Below are positions 1 through 8,686 of a stretch of DNA of 64,000 bases, piece after piece. Under the pieces are notes generated by a model. The model was not told where the DNA came from, ran no database searches, and saw only the letters and a list, made by a program, of their open reading frames with translations. The position numbers and the translations under genes were made by a program. The DNA is taken from positions 3,100,001 to 3,164,000 of the forward strand of contig NZ_JAGQAG010000001.1 in the NCBI RefSeq assembly GCF_021405525.1, read 5' to 3'. The stretch's first letter is position 1, and every line of letters begins with the position of its first letter. The stretch is from Ruegeria pomeroyi. GTDB lineage: Bacteria > Pseudomonadota > Alphaproteobacteria > Rhodobacterales > Rhodobacteraceae.

Positions 1-18
1 ACAAATGAGCGCCGGAAG

Positions 19-729
19 TCATTCCAGCGCTTCGAAATAGGCGGCCAGTGCTGCGATCTCCTCGTCCGACAGCCGCCCGGCCATCATCTGCATCACCGGG
101 TGTGGCCTGATCTTCTGCTTGTAGGCATGCATGGCCAGAACGAAGTCCTCGGCCAGCCAGCCGGTGATCACCGGAATGCCGTCATACTCGCCATCGGTCT
201 GGTGGCAGGTGGTGCATTCGGTGGACAGGTATTCACCATATTCGGGATCGCCCACCATGGCCAGCACCTCGGGCGCCAGTTCCACATCCTGTTTCAGCGC
301 GGTGGGCGCCGCTTCGGGGATGTTCTGGGGACTGGCCGAGAACCGGCGCAGATAGGCCAGGATGTCGCCCCGGTCCTGCGCGTCAGGCAGGCCCGCAAAC
401 TCCATGTTGGTGCCCGAGACCAGCGTCTTGGGATTGGTCAGATAGGCGTCGAGATGTTCGAGATCCCAGACCATCCCGTCGCGCCGGGCGCGCAGGATGC
501 CCGGGGAATAGTCGAAATCCTCGAACTGGGCGACCTTGCGGTCGAAGATGCCGTTCAGATGCGGCCCGGTGCCATGCTCGGCCCCCTCGCCCACCTGGTG
601 GCAGCTGGCACAGACCTGAAACAGCCCCTCCCCGCGCGCGGCATCGCCGATGTCCCGCGCGGTCTCATCGGCCCGGGCCGCACCCGTGAGGGCGGCCCCG
701 GCCAGTATCGCTCCTCCCAGCCAGCGCAT
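19..729 (-). CDS. soxE: SoxE, periplasmic dihaem c-type cytochrome
   Basis: This 236-residue protein begins with a Sec signal peptide (about residues 1-20, ending ARA) and has two class I cytochrome c haem sites, CASCH at 40-44 and CTTCH at 172-176. It lies directly behind soxD, three bases after its stop, which is where soxE sits in alphaproteobacterial sox clusters; soxF would be expected beyond the window's left edge. SoxE is a periplasmic dihaem electron carrier of the sox locus and is not one of the four core Sox components. The dihaem cytochrome call is firm from sequence; the name SoxE rests mainly on gene order. Confidence 0.82.
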   Translation of the reverse strand: MRWLGGAILAGAALTGAARADETARDIGDAARGEGLFQVCASCHQVGEGAEHGTGPHLNGIFDRKVAQFEDFDYSPGILRARRDGMVWDLEHLDAYLTNPKTLVSGTNMEFAGLPDAQDRGDILAYLRRFSASPQNIPEAAPTALKQDVELAPEVLAMVGDPEYGEYLSTECTTCHQTDGEYDGIPVITGWLAEDFVLAMHAYKQKIRPHPVMQMMAGRLSDEEIAALAAYFEALE

Positions 730-732
730 CGC

Positions 733-1794
733 TTACTCGAAACTCTTCAGGTACTCGATGACGGCGGCGATATCGTCCTCCTTCTTCAGACCGGCAAAGG
801 ACATCTTGGTCCCCTTCATATAGGCCTTGGGTTTGGCGAGGAAAGCGGCGAGTTCGTCCTCGGTCCAGACCAGCCCGCCTTCGCCAGCGGCCTGCATCGG
901 CTTGGAATACTTGAACCCGTCAACCGCACCGGCGGCATGTCCAACGATCCCGTTGAGCATGGGGCCGGTCTTGTTCTTGGCACCCTCGCCGACCTGATGG
1001 CAGGCCTTGCACTTCTTGAAGGTCTTTTCACCCGCTGCCACCAGATCGGGATCAAGCGCCGCCGCTTCCACAGGCGCAGGTTCCGCCGCCGTTTCGGTTG
1101 CTGCCGCTTCGGTGACAGTGGCCGCCCCCTCGGGCTCTGCCGCGGCCGCGTTGTCCCCGCCCGTATCCGGCGTCACGTCCAGCACGCGGGCGCGCATGGT
1201 GATCTCGACCGTGTCCTTGCAGTTTTCCATGCAGGGCGCGTCGGTCCAGAAATGCGCCTCGGAGGTTTCGCGGTCATCGATGATGAACCCGCCCGCGTTG
1301 GGCAGTTCGACCTCGGCGAAATTCTCGTTGGAGAGCACGAAATCGTCGTCCACCAGATCGTTGGAATAAAGGATATAAGCCACAATCGCATAGACCTCGT
1401 CCGGGCTGAGCGACTGCGCGTTGCCAAAGGGCATCGAGCGGTTGACATAGTCCCAGGCGGTGGACAGGTGCGGCCAGTAGGAGCCCACGGTCTTGAGCGG
1501 ATCCTCGCGGTCGAGCGTGTCCATGCCACCGGCCAGCTTGGGCCAGTTGTCGACCCCCTCGGCGAAATCGCCGTGGCAGATGGCGCAGTGTTCGGCAAAC
1601 ACCATCTCGCCATCCTCGACCGAGCCCGAACCTGCGGGCAGGCCGGTGCCATCGGGGCTGACGTCCAGGTCCCATGCGGCGATCTCTTCGGGCAGCGCCG
1701 GGCGGCCCAATCCAAACTCGCCCGCCCAGGCCGGCGCCGACAGCATCAGCGCGGTGACCGAGGCGGTGAGGGTCAGCTTAGGAAACTTCGACAT
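733..1794 (-). CDS. soxD: SoxD, dihaem subunit of sulfane dehydrogenase SoxCD
   Basis: The 353-residue cytochrome partners the molybdoenzyme SoxC in sulfane dehydrogenase, which oxidises the sulfane sulfur on SoxY by six electrons. A signal peptide (1-24, ending PAWA) precedes haem site CAICH at 70-74. An Ala/Pro/Glu-rich linker follows, then a C-terminal cytochrome domain with CKACH at 262-266 and a likely Met ligand in GTKMSF near 331. The frame is open 108 bases further upstream, but that part overlaps soxC and has no signal sequence, so the ATG at 1794 was chosen. It overlaps the soxC end by 17 bases, implying translational coupling. Confidence 0.93.
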   Translation of the reverse strand: MSKFPKLTLTASVTALMLSAPAWAGEFGLGRPALPEEIAAWDLDVSPDGTGLPAGSGSVEDGEMVFAEHCAICHGDFAEGVDNWPKLAGGMDTLDREDPLKTVGSYWPHLSTAWDYVNRSMPFGNAQSLSPDEVYAIVAYILYSNDLVDDDFVLSNENFAEVELPNAGGFIIDDRETSEAHFWTDAPCMENCKDTVEITMRARVLDVTPDTGGDNAAAAEPEGAATVTEAAATETAAEPAPVEAAALDPDLVAAGEKTFKKCKACHQVGEGAKNKTGPMLNGIVGHAAGAVDGFKYSKPMQAAGEGGLVWTEDELAAFLAKPKAYMKGTKMSFAGLKKEDDIAAVIEYLKSFE

Positions 1795-3061
1795 TTTCGG
1801 CCACTCCGTTTGCCTTGACCCACCAGGTCTGGATCGCGTTGTTGTGATAGATCGAGTTGAGGCCCCGCACCTCGCGCAGCTGCGCCTTGGTGGGCTGCAC
1901 ATAGCCGCTGGAATCGCGGGCGCGGCTTTGCAACAGCATCTCGGACCCGTCCCAGTTGGTATCGAGATAGAACCGGGTCAGCGCCTTGTCCTGTCCCGGC
2001 GCCGCCAGGCGGGCGGGCTGCCAGCTTTTGCCGCCATCCATCGAGACATCGACACCGGTGATCGCACCTCGGCCCGACCAGGCCAGGCCGGTGATCACCA
2101 GCGGACCGGCACCATGGGTGATCGGCGCCTGCGGGCTGGGCGAGGTGACGACCGATTTGGCATCCATCACCCAGGTCCATTTGCGGCTGGTGCCATCCTC
2201 GAGCGTGTCGGTGTATTTCGAGGTCTCCTCGCGGCTTTCGACGGGGCCGTCCATCACCTCGATCCGGCGCAGCCACTTGACCCACATGTTGCCTTCCCAG
2301 CCGGGAACGACCAGGCGCACGGGATAGCCATGTTCCTTGCGCAGCGCCTCGCCATTGGCCTTGAAGGCAACCAGAACGTCATCCAGCGCCTTTTCCATCG
2401 GGATCGAGCGGCCGTTGGACGAGGCATCGGCGCCCTCTACATAGACCCATTTGTCCTTGAGATCGCCCGCCGCGCTCAAGCCCGCCTCTTCAAGCAGGGT
2501 GCGCAGCGAGACGCCGGAGTATTCCATGTTATGGATCATGCCATGGGTGAACTGGGCGCCGTTCAGCTGGGCACCGGCCCATTCCATGCCCGAGTTTGCC
2601 GCGCATTCGCAGAAATACACGTGGTTTTCGCGCGGGAAACGCTCCAGATCGGCATAGGAGAAGACCAGGGGTTGATCGACCAACCCGTTGATCATCAGGC
2701 GGTAATCTTCCTTTTTCAGCGCGATGGCGCCCGAATGATGCCGCTCGAAGGCACATCCCTGCGGGGTGATGGTGCCATCCAGCGCGTGGATCGGGGTGAA
2801 GTTGATCGAGCTGATCGTGTCGGCGGTCAGCCATTCCACGTTGCGGCGAATGACGTCGCCCTCGTATTCGATGGGCAGGCCATAAGGGGTCGCGTCCACA
2901 CCGTCGCCGGTGGCGCGCGCCCAGTCCTGAACCTCGGTGATCAGCGGATCGGGACCTGCGGCCCGTGCCGCGCCTGCCGCCACGGCCCCCGCACCGGCGG
3001 CCGCGACACTGGTCAGGAACCGGCGGCGCGACGGGCTGTGCTTGCCAGAGCTTTCACTCAT
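1778..3061 (-). CDS. soxC: SoxC, molybdopterin subunit of sulfane dehydrogenase
   Basis: This 427-residue protein of the sulfite oxidase family starts with a Tat signal (RRRFLT at about 13-18 and a long Ala-rich stretch), as expected for a cofactor-loaded periplasmic molybdoenzyme. The predicted molybdenum-ligating cysteine is C151 in VYFCEC. With SoxD it oxidises SoxY-bound sulfane sulfur, so thiosulfate can be taken fully to sulfate without sulfur globules. A candidate SoxR operator lies 23-44 bases upstream of its start, and a purine-rich site (AAAGGAGG) just upstream supports the start. The family and partner are clear. Confidence 0.95.
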   Translation of the reverse strand: MSESSGKHSPSRRRFLTSVAAAGAGAVAAGAARAAGPDPLITEVQDWARATGDGVDATPYGLPIEYEGDVIRRNVEWLTADTISSINFTPIHALDGTITPQGCAFERHHSGAIALKKEDYRLMINGLVDQPLVFSYADLERFPRENHVYFCECAANSGMEWAGAQLNGAQFTHGMIHNMEYSGVSLRTLLEEAGLSAAGDLKDKWVYVEGADASSNGRSIPMEKALDDVLVAFKANGEALRKEHGYPVRLVVPGWEGNMWVKWLRRIEVMDGPVESREETSKYTDTLEDGTSRKWTWVMDAKSVVTSPSPQAPITHGAGPLVITGLAWSGRGAITGVDVSMDGGKSWQPARLAAPGQDKALTRFYLDTNWDGSEMLLQSRARDSSGYVQPTKAQLREVRGLNSIYHNNAIQTWWVKANGVAENVEVS

Positions 3062-3083
3062 ACTGTTGCCTCCTTTGCATCAC

Positions 3084-3105
3084 TGCATTCGCGTATGTGA
3101 ATGCA
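3084..3105. promoter_or_regulatory. Candidate SoxR operator before soxC
   Basis: A perfect dyad TGCATTC-N8-GAATGCA lies in the 78-base gap between soxB and soxC. It shares the ATTC-N8-GAAT core with dyads before soxB and soxX and an imperfect one before soxV/soxS. The assignment to SoxR rests on repetition within the sox locus and on the known palindromic operators of the SoxR/SqrR branch of ArsR repressors. Confidence 0.65.
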
Positions 3106-3139
3106 ATCGCTCAAAAAATTTACGCTGGTTGTGAGCGCC

Positions 3140-4843
3140 TCAGGCGCCCACGACCTCGACCGATGTATTCGGGGTCACGTTGACGGTGCCCAGTTTGCGG
3201 ATGTGGTTTTCGACCACATCCCAGATCTGCGGGCCTTCGGTGCCCTCGTTGACGCTGGCCCAGCCGGCGACGACGTAATTCTTGGCCGGGTCGATCTTTT
3301 CCCCGGTCTTGAGCAGGGTCATGTCGCTGATGCGTTCCCCCTGCGGCTTGGTCACGTCGATGCGGTAGCCCAGCCCGCCGACACGCACCATGTCGCCGCC
3401 CTGCTGGTAATAGGGGTCGGGGTTGAACAGGTTGTCGCCCACATCCTCGAGCACCACATGCAGGAACTCGCCAGTCATCTCGGTGCGATAGGCGGCGCCA
3501 TAGCTCATCGAGGTGACGTTCCAGATATCCTCTCGGGTGATCTCCTGCCCCGGCAGAATCGACGGCCCCCAGCGCACACCGGGCGACATGGCGATATCGG
3601 CGTCGCGCTCGGAGATCAGCGCGTCGCAGATCAGGTCGTCCCAGGTGCCGTTGAAATTGCCGCGACGATAGAGCAGCGCATCATCGGCGGTGCGCCCGAT
3701 CACCTCGCGCAGCTGGTCGACATGCGGCTCGCGCTGCGCGTTGATCAGGGCGGTGACTTGCGGGTCAGGGGCGATCACGTCGGAAAAGATCGGGATCAGC
3801 TTGTGTTTCAGACCCATCATCCGGCCATCGCGGATATCCAGATCGACCCGGCTGACGAATTTGCCGTTCGAGCCGCTGGCGATCACATAGGTCTGTTCCA
3901 CCAGCACCGGTTCGGGCAGCGCGTCATGGGTGTGACCACTGAGAATGACGTCGATGCCGGTGACCCGGCCCGCCATCTTCTTGTCCACGTCGAAGCCGTT
4001 ATGGCTCAGCACCACGACAACCTCGGCGCCCTCAGCCCGGACCTCGTCGACCATGGCCTGCATGTTCTCTTCGCGGATGCCGAAGGAGAATTCGGGGAAC
4101 ATCCAGCCCGGATTGGCGATCGGCATATAGGGGAAGGCCTGACCGATGACCGCGACCTTGACGCCGCCGCGCTCGAAAAACTTGTAGGGTTTGAACAGCT
4201 CCGACGGCTCGTCCCATTCAGCGTCAAAGATGTTCTGGCCCAGCGAGGCAAAGGGCAGGCTTTCGACCAGCTCGGTGACCCGGTCGGTGCCCAGGGTGAA
4301 TTCCCAATGAAAGGTCATCGCATCGGGTTTCAGCGCGTTCATCACGTTGACGACATCCTGCCCCTCGGTGTGGAAGCAGGTATAGGAGCCATGCCAGGTA
4401 TCGCCTCCGTCCAAGAGCAGCGCATCGGGCCGGTCGGCGCGGATTGCGTTGACAACGGTGGCGACCCGGTCCATGCCGCCTACCCGGCCATAGGCCCGGG
4501 CCAGCGACGAGAAATCGTTATATGTCAGCGCATAGGCCGATGGGCTGCCATCCTCGATCCCGTAGAAGCGGCGGAAATCGGCACCGGTGACATGCGGCAT
4601 CTGCCCCTTGGCCGCGCCGATACCCAGATTGACCTCGGGCTCGCGGAAATAGATCGGCATCAGCTGGGCATGGATGTCGGTGATATGGATCAGGGTCAGG
4701 TTGCCGAACGTGTCGAATTCCAGGAGCTGGTCCTGGGTCAGCGCCTGCTGCGCGGCCAGCCGGGACCAATTGCCAAAGCCGGAGGCCCCCACCAGGGCCG
4801 ATGCGGCCATGGAAACCTGAAGAAAGTCGCGACGGGAGATCAT
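3140..4843 (-). CDS. soxB: SoxB, dimanganese thiosulfohydrolase
   Basis: SoxB (567 residues) hydrolyses the terminal sulfone from the SoxY-bound thiosulfonate, releasing sulfate in the periplasm. It has a Tat signal (SRRDFLQ near residues 3-9) followed by a 5'-nucleotidase-type metallophosphoesterase fold. Visible metal-site motifs are DIHAQ at 56-60, a DGGDTWHG block, an SHNG block and SGHTHD. The length matches the family. It appears to have its own promoter: soxA upstream ends in a strong terminator, and a SoxR-type dyad sits at 4875-4894. Confidence 0.96.
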   Translation of the reverse strand: MISRRDFLQVSMAASALVGASGFGNWSRLAAQQALTQDQLLEFDTFGNLTLIHITDIHAQLMPIYFREPEVNLGIGAAKGQMPHVTGADFRRFYGIEDGSPSAYALTYNDFSSLARAYGRVGGMDRVATVVNAIRADRPDALLLDGGDTWHGSYTCFHTEGQDVVNVMNALKPDAMTFHWEFTLGTDRVTELVESLPFASLGQNIFDAEWDEPSELFKPYKFFERGGVKVAVIGQAFPYMPIANPGWMFPEFSFGIREENMQAMVDEVRAEGAEVVVVLSHNGFDVDKKMAGRVTGIDVILSGHTHDALPEPVLVEQTYVIASGSNGKFVSRVDLDIRDGRMMGLKHKLIPIFSDVIAPDPQVTALINAQREPHVDQLREVIGRTADDALLYRRGNFNGTWDDLICDALISERDADIAMSPGVRWGPSILPGQEITREDIWNVTSMSYGAAYRTEMTGEFLHVVLEDVGDNLFNPDPYYQQGGDMVRVGGLGYRIDVTKPQGERISDMTLLKTGEKIDPAKNYVVAGWASVNEGTEGPQIWDVVENHIRKLGTVNVTPNTSVEVVGA

Positions 4844-4874
4844 GAGGCAGCCTTTTCCTGATCGTTTTTATCAT

Positions 4875-4894
4875 AAATTCACAAAAGTGAATTT
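4875..4894. promoter_or_regulatory. Candidate SoxR operator before soxB
   Basis: The dyad AAATTC-N8-GAATTT lies 32 bases upstream of the soxB start, between that gene and the soxA terminator. Its core and central bases (ATTCACAAAAGTGAAT) nearly match the dyad before soxX. Confidence 0.65.
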
Positions 4895-4902
4895 GTCTGG
4901 GC

Positions 4903-4936
4903 AAAAAAGACCCCGCACCGGTATTCCGGTGCGGGG
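4903..4936 (-). terminator. Rho-independent terminator after soxA
   Basis: On the minus strand an 11-bp perfect GC-rich stem (4926-4936 pairing with 4911-4921, 4-base loop) is followed by a run of six T residues. It lies nine bases past the soxA stop codon, so it would end or attenuate a soxX-A transcript before soxB. Confidence 0.88.
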
Positions 4937-4944
4937 CCCGGGTG

Positions 4945-5796
4945 TTAGTTGCGGACCGAGGGTCCTTCGACCGACAGGCCGTTGCCGCGGCTGGCGACAT
5001 AGAGTTCCAGCGCCACGAATTCCGGGCTGCCGGGGCTGAACGTCTCGGCGCGGGTATCGCGCACGCAGCCCTTGAAGCGGGCATGGGCCGTATTCAGCTT
5101 GGCATTTTTCAGGCGGTAGGTCGGGAAACCGTTGATCTGCCCCTGGCTCAGGTGGTCGGCGCGGATCATGTTGCCATAATTGTCCTCATGGCAATTCGCA
5201 CAGCTCAGTTCCAGCTGACCATAACGGGTGTAGTAGATTTCCTTACCCATCTCCCAGGTTGCCTGAACCGGGCCGTCAATCGCCACATTCACCGGCATGC
5301 CGCGCGACTGCACCGAGATCAGCGCCGTCATCGCCGCCATGTCGCCACCGTCATATTTCCACGCCTTGGCGCCCATGCGGTTCTCGCGGCAGTCGTTGAC
5401 CTGCGCCTCCAGAGTGCGCACCTCTCCGGCGGCCTCGTTCCACTTGGGATAGACAGCCCGTACGCCCGCCATGCTTTCGGCGGCATCGCCGTGGCACGAG
5501 GCGCAGGATTTGCCCTCGGTTCCATCGGCGGTGTCCCACGCCTCTTGCGCCTGGTCGACAAAGACCATGGCCGGGTTGTCGAAGTCATCCATCTGCAACG
5601 CCTGGGTCTCGTCCGAACGGAAGCGCCAGCCCGAGTACAACTCGGGCAGCGCGCCATCCAGATGGGCGGGCGCTTCAGTTTGGGTGACCATGTTGATCTC
5701 GCCGTTGACGACCAACTCATCGCCGTCCGGTCCGGCCACCGCCGCCAGAGGCGCGGCCAGCAACGCGGCAATCGCGGTCATTGCCCTGACTTTCAT
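4945..5796 (-). CDS. soxA: SoxA, L-cysteine S-thiosulfotransferase subunit
   Basis: SoxA (283 residues) is the dihaem cytochrome that, with SoxX, oxidatively couples thiosulfate to the SoxY carrier cysteine. The ATG at 5796 gives a clean signal peptide (1-21) and has AGGGAGGAA just upstream; an open extension to 5853 lacks both. Haem sites are CASCH at 98-102 and CANCH at 199-203. The active-site cysteine that carries a persulfide and ligates the second haem is C244 in FKGCVRD. It follows soxZ by 77 bases and is the last gene before a terminator. Confidence 0.95.
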   Translation of the reverse strand: MKVRAMTAIAALLAAPLAAVAGPDGDELVVNGEINMVTQTEAPAHLDGALPELYSGWRFRSDETQALQMDDFDNPAMVFVDQAQEAWDTADGTEGKSCASCHGDAAESMAGVRAVYPKWNEAAGEVRTLEAQVNDCRENRMGAKAWKYDGGDMAAMTALISVQSRGMPVNVAIDGPVQATWEMGKEIYYTRYGQLELSCANCHEDNYGNMIRADHLSQGQINGFPTYRLKNAKLNTAHARFKGCVRDTRAETFSPGSPEFVALELYVASRGNGLSVEGPSVRN

Positions 5797-5873
5797 CCAT
5801 ATTCCTCCCTTGGGTGATTGGCCGCGCCCGGTTCGCGCACCGGGCGGCGGCATCTTTTGCCTAGGACCGCGGA

Positions 5874-6203
5874 TCAGGCGATCGTGATCGACTTGTTATC
5901 GTTGTAGACAGAGCCGTCATCGTCATACCAGGTGAACACGAACTCGCCCGCCTCGGGCACGGTCGCATCAAACTGGAAATAGGGGTTGGTGGAAATCGCC
6001 GGTTCCATGGTGATGTCGATCACCGACTGGCCGTTGAATTCACAGGTAAAGCGGTTGATGATCGAACGCGGAATGACATTGCCTTCCTTGTCCTTGCGCT
6101 GACCGCTTTCCATCGCGTGGCTGATGAGCGTCTTGATCGTGATCGCCTCGCCGGCTGCTGCCGATTTCGGGACCTTCACGCGGGGTTTAACACCAGATGC
6201 CAT
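5874..6203 (-). CDS. soxZ: SoxZ, sulfur carrier complex subunit
   Basis: This 109-residue protein without a signal peptide is the partner of SoxY; SoxYZ is exported together by the Tat signal on SoxY and acts as the periplasmic sulfur carrier. It has the compact beta-sandwich sequence of the family (PRVKVP near the N-terminus, ATVPEAGEFVFTWYDDDG near the C-terminus). It lies 33 bases behind soxY in the soxX-Y-Z-A run. Confidence 0.94.
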   Translation of the reverse strand: MASGVKPRVKVPKSAAAGEAITIKTLISHAMESGQRKDKEGNVIPRSIINRFTCEFNGQSVIDITMEPAISTNPYFQFDATVPEAGEFVFTWYDDDGSVYNDNKSITIA

Positions 6204-6236
6204 GTGTCTTGTCTCCTGATTATCGGACGCGCGGGC

Positions 6237-6653
6237 TTAGCCGCCACAGCCGCCGATGGTCACTTTTACGGTCGAGCTGGCCTTGACGAAGGAGCCGTCG
6301 GCCATCTTGGCGATGGCGACAACGTCCTGGGTCCCGGCCAGACGAATGCGGGTCGAGGCCGACTGCGCAGCAGCCAGCGGGCCGAAGTTGAACTGCGCCA
6401 CGCCCGGGGTCGGGTTGCCCATGGCCAGAACCAGGATCGCCGTCGCGCCGGGGGCGCTGACCTCGATCGGAACGGTATTGCCGTTCTCGGCAATCTCGGG
6501 CGCGGTCAGGGTCAGCCCGCCCTCGCCCATGTCTGCACCGCCGGTAAACTCGGCGATCCGGTCCTCGGCGGCGGCGTTCACGCGGAACGGCAGCACCGTC
6601 AGGGCCGCTGCGCCCAGGGCCAGGCCCAGGGTGTCACGACGTGAGAAATCCAT
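6237..6653 (-). CDS. soxY: SoxY, sulfur carrier protein with C-terminal GGCGG arm
   Basis: SoxY (138 residues) carries Sox intermediates on its C-terminal cysteine, seen here as C136 in the terminal GGCGG swinging arm. The N-terminus MDFSRRDTLGLALG is a Tat signal, which exports the SoxYZ dimer. The start at 6653 is preceded by AAAGGAG; the open frame 13 codons longer lacks support. It sits between soxX and soxZ, where the carrier pair is conserved. Confidence 0.96.
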   Translation of the reverse strand: MDFSRRDTLGLALGAAALTVLPFRVNAAAEDRIAEFTGGADMGEGGLTLTAPEIAENGNTVPIEVSAPGATAILVLAMGNPTPGVAQFNFGPLAAAQSASTRIRLAGTQDVVAIAKMADGSFVKASSTVKVTIGGCGG

Positions 6654-6695
6654 CGTTGCTCTCCTTTGTTTGTCGCCGCGCGGGTTCGGCACGGC

Positions 6696-7169
6696 TTACT
6701 CGTCCTTGAGGGTCGCGAGGAATGCGACCACATCTTCGATCTCTTGCGCCGACAAGAGCGGCGTCAGCGGGCCATCGGGCGCCTTGCCGGTATAGGCGTT
6801 GCCGGGGCGGACATAGCCGTCGACCCGGTAGAAGGACGGCATCATCGACCCTTCGAATGTCAGCTTGGCATTGGCGACCAGCCCGCGCAGCTCGGCCTCG
6901 GACCAGCGGCTGCCCGCCCCGTCCAGCGCCGGCCCGATTTCGCCCTGAAAGGGCACGTCGGCCAATGCGCTGACCTGATGGCAGGCGACGCAGTTGCCGT
7001 GCTTTTTCGAGCCCACGACCATGGCACCGTTGGCCGCATCGCCGGGTGTTCCGGTCAGCGATGCCTCGACGGCGCCGTCGGCATAGACCACATCGCCTGG
7101 TGCAGTTTCACCCGCCCAGGCTGCGCCACCGATCAGCGCGGCGGCCAGCGTCAGAATAGTTGTCTTCAT
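6696..7169 (-). CDS. soxX: SoxX, monohaem subunit of SoxAX
   Basis: SoxX (157 residues) pairs with SoxA to load thiosulfate onto SoxY and takes the electrons. A signal peptide (1-19, ending AAWA) is followed by one haem site, CVACH at 60-64, and a likely Met axial ligand at 109/110 in GSMMPSF. The start at 7169 has GGGAGGA just upstream. It is the first gene of the soxX-Y-Z-A run, preceded by a 130-base gap with a SoxR-type dyad. Confidence 0.95.
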   Translation of the reverse strand: MKTTILTLAAALIGGAAWAGETAPGDVVYADGAVEASLTGTPGDAANGAMVVGSKKHGNCVACHQVSALADVPFQGEIGPALDGAGSRWSEAELRGLVANAKLTFEGSMMPSFYRVDGYVRPGNAYTGKAPDGPLTPLLSAQEIEDVVAFLATLKDE

Positions 7170-7259
7170 GTGTCCTCCCATTGGCTCCCACGTGTCTGCG
7201 CACGTGGCGAAACTCGCTCGGTATACCGTAGGCCACGAACCACCCCGAACGCAACATCA

Positions 7260-7277
7260 AATTCACAAATGTGAATT
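7260..7277. promoter_or_regulatory. Candidate SoxR operator before soxX
   Basis: The perfect dyad AATTCAC-N4-GTGAATT (core ATTC-N8-GAAT) lies 90 bases upstream of the soxX start and just past the soxW stop on the other side. It is the best-conserved of the four sox dyads and the likely control point of soxX-Y-Z-A. Confidence 0.68.
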
Positions 7278-7299
7278 GGAATTTTGTTGCGCCCGGCAC

Positions 7300-7878
7300 T
7301 CAGTCGGTAGACCCATTGCTGCGCTCCTGAATGCGCCGGGCGTGATACCGTTGAAAATCCTCATCGTTATCAAGCGCATACCGCTTTTCAGCAACCCAGG
7401 TGAACATGTCCAGCGTGGTGCCCGCGCCAAAGGCGCCGGGCATCACCGCCACCGCCGCCTGCTGGGCCGACTGGTCCTCGGCCACCTCTTCGGGCAGGAA
7501 CAGAATCGTCGGCGTGAACAGGATGCCCCATTTGCGGGCCATGTCCTTTTCCGACAGCGCCTCGCCATCGAAATCGGTGACCTCGATATCGCCGTGCAGA
7601 TTCAATTGTACCACGAAATAGTTCTCTTCGATATAGCTGCTCACCTCGGGCCGGGGGAACACCTCCTTGTGCATCTTGGCGCAATAGACACAGCCGCGCT
7701 GCTCAAAGAACAGCACCAGGCGTTTGCCCTCTGCGTTGGCCTCGCCCAGGTCCTCGCGCAGGTCCTTGAACGTGTCGCGCATCCACGCGGTCTTGTGCAG
7801 CCCGTCATCGCCCAGCTCCGCAGCCTGCGCGCCGCCCGTCAGGGCCAGCAGGCCCAGTATCGCCAGAAATCTTCTCAT
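7300..7878 (-). CDS. soxW: SoxW, periplasmic thioredoxin-like protein
   Basis: This 192-residue thioredoxin-fold protein has a signal peptide (1-19) and the redox pair C63/C66 in RGCVYCAKMH. SoxW is understood to receive electrons from the membrane protein SoxV and act in the periplasm on Sox partners. The gene follows soxV by 27 bases on the same strand, the standard soxVW arrangement. Confidence 0.88.
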   Translation of the reverse strand: MRRFLAILGLLALTGGAQAAELGDDGLHKTAWMRDTFKDLREDLGEANAEGKRLVLFFEQRGCVYCAKMHKEVFPRPEVSSYIEENYFVVQLNLHGDIEVTDFDGEALSEKDMARKWGILFTPTILFLPEEVAEDQSAQQAAVAVMPGAFGAGTTLDMFTWVAEKRYALDNDEDFQRYHARRIQERSNGSTD

Positions 7879-7905
7879 CTCCTCACCTCATAATCAGCCC
7901 GCCCC

Positions 7906-8643
7906 TCAGCCCAGTGCCGAAAAGCTGGGAACCCAACGGATCATTGCGTCGGCGATCCAGTTCACACCGCCGGTGACAATCAGGATAGCAAATACGATCA
8001 GCATTGCCCCCATCCCCTTCTCAACCCAGGCAAAGGCGGCGCGATGGCGCTGGACCCACCCCAGAAAGGGACGCGCGAAAAAGGCGGCTACCACAAAAGG
8101 CGCGGTCATGCCGACGCCATAGATCAGCAGCAAGAGGCCACCACGCCAGATCTCGCCCATGCCGCTGGCGATCATCAGGATCGCCGCCAGCGCCGGGCCC
8201 ACACAGGGTGTCCAGCCAAAGCCGAAAGCCAGACCCATCAGATAGGCCCCAAGCAGGGTCGAGGCGGGCATGGAACTGTCCATCCGGGCCTCGCGATAAA
8301 GCAGCGGAACCCGGATCACCCCCAGGAAATGCAAGCCGAACACCACCAGTATCGCCGCCGCCGCCCAGGACAGCGTGTCCAGATAGGTGCCAAACAGCCG
8401 CCCCAGCGCGGTCGCCCCCATGCCCAGCATCATGAAGACCGAGGTCACCCCGGCGGCAAAGGCGATGGACGACACGATCAGCCGTCGCTGCGCCCCCGGC
8501 GCGATCCGCCCGTCGCCGCGCAGTTCGGCCATGCTGAGCCCGCCCATATAGGACAGGTAGAACGGCACCATCGGCAGCACGCAGGGGGTAAAGAAGCTGA
8601 GCAGCCCGGCAAACAGCGCACCAAGATAGGAAATTTCGAACAT
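7906..8643 (-). CDS. soxV: SoxV, CcdA-family transmembrane thiol transporter
   Basis: SoxV (245 residues) is a six-helix membrane protein of the CcdA/DsbD family that passes reducing power from cytoplasmic thioredoxin to the periplasm. The paired cysteines are C21 in FTPCVLP and C147 in GWTPCVGP, both inside predicted helices. In sox clusters it keeps carrier cysteines of SoxY usable, via SoxS and SoxW. It is the first gene of the leftward units and faces soxS across a 95-base control region. Confidence 0.93.
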   Translation of the reverse strand: MFEISYLGALFAGLLSFFTPCVLPMVPFYLSYMGGLSMAELRGDGRIAPGAQRRLIVSSIAFAAGVTSVFMMLGMGATALGRLFGTYLDTLSWAAAAILVVFGLHFLGVIRVPLLYREARMDSSMPASTLLGAYLMGLAFGFGWTPCVGPALAAILMIASGMGEIWRGGLLLLIYGVGMTAPFVVAAFFARPFLGWVQRHRAAFAWVEKGMGAMLIVFAILIVTGGVNWIADAMIRWVPSFSALG

Positions 8644-8686
8644 CTGTCGACCTTGTGATGCACGGCTCTTGCGCGCGGCTTGATCT

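Noticed and set aside
100-1818. Long plus-strand open frame opposite soxE and soxD
   Set aside because: It is a GC-rich antisense shadow; the minus-strand frames have signal peptides, haem motifs and conserved order. The same applies to plus-strand frames opposite soxB (3101-4861) and lepA (15167-16756).
3135-3147. Hairpin at the soxB stop as a terminator
   Set aside because: GCGCC-TCA-GGCGC is short and the T-run lies about 16 bases further on, so termination is doubtful.
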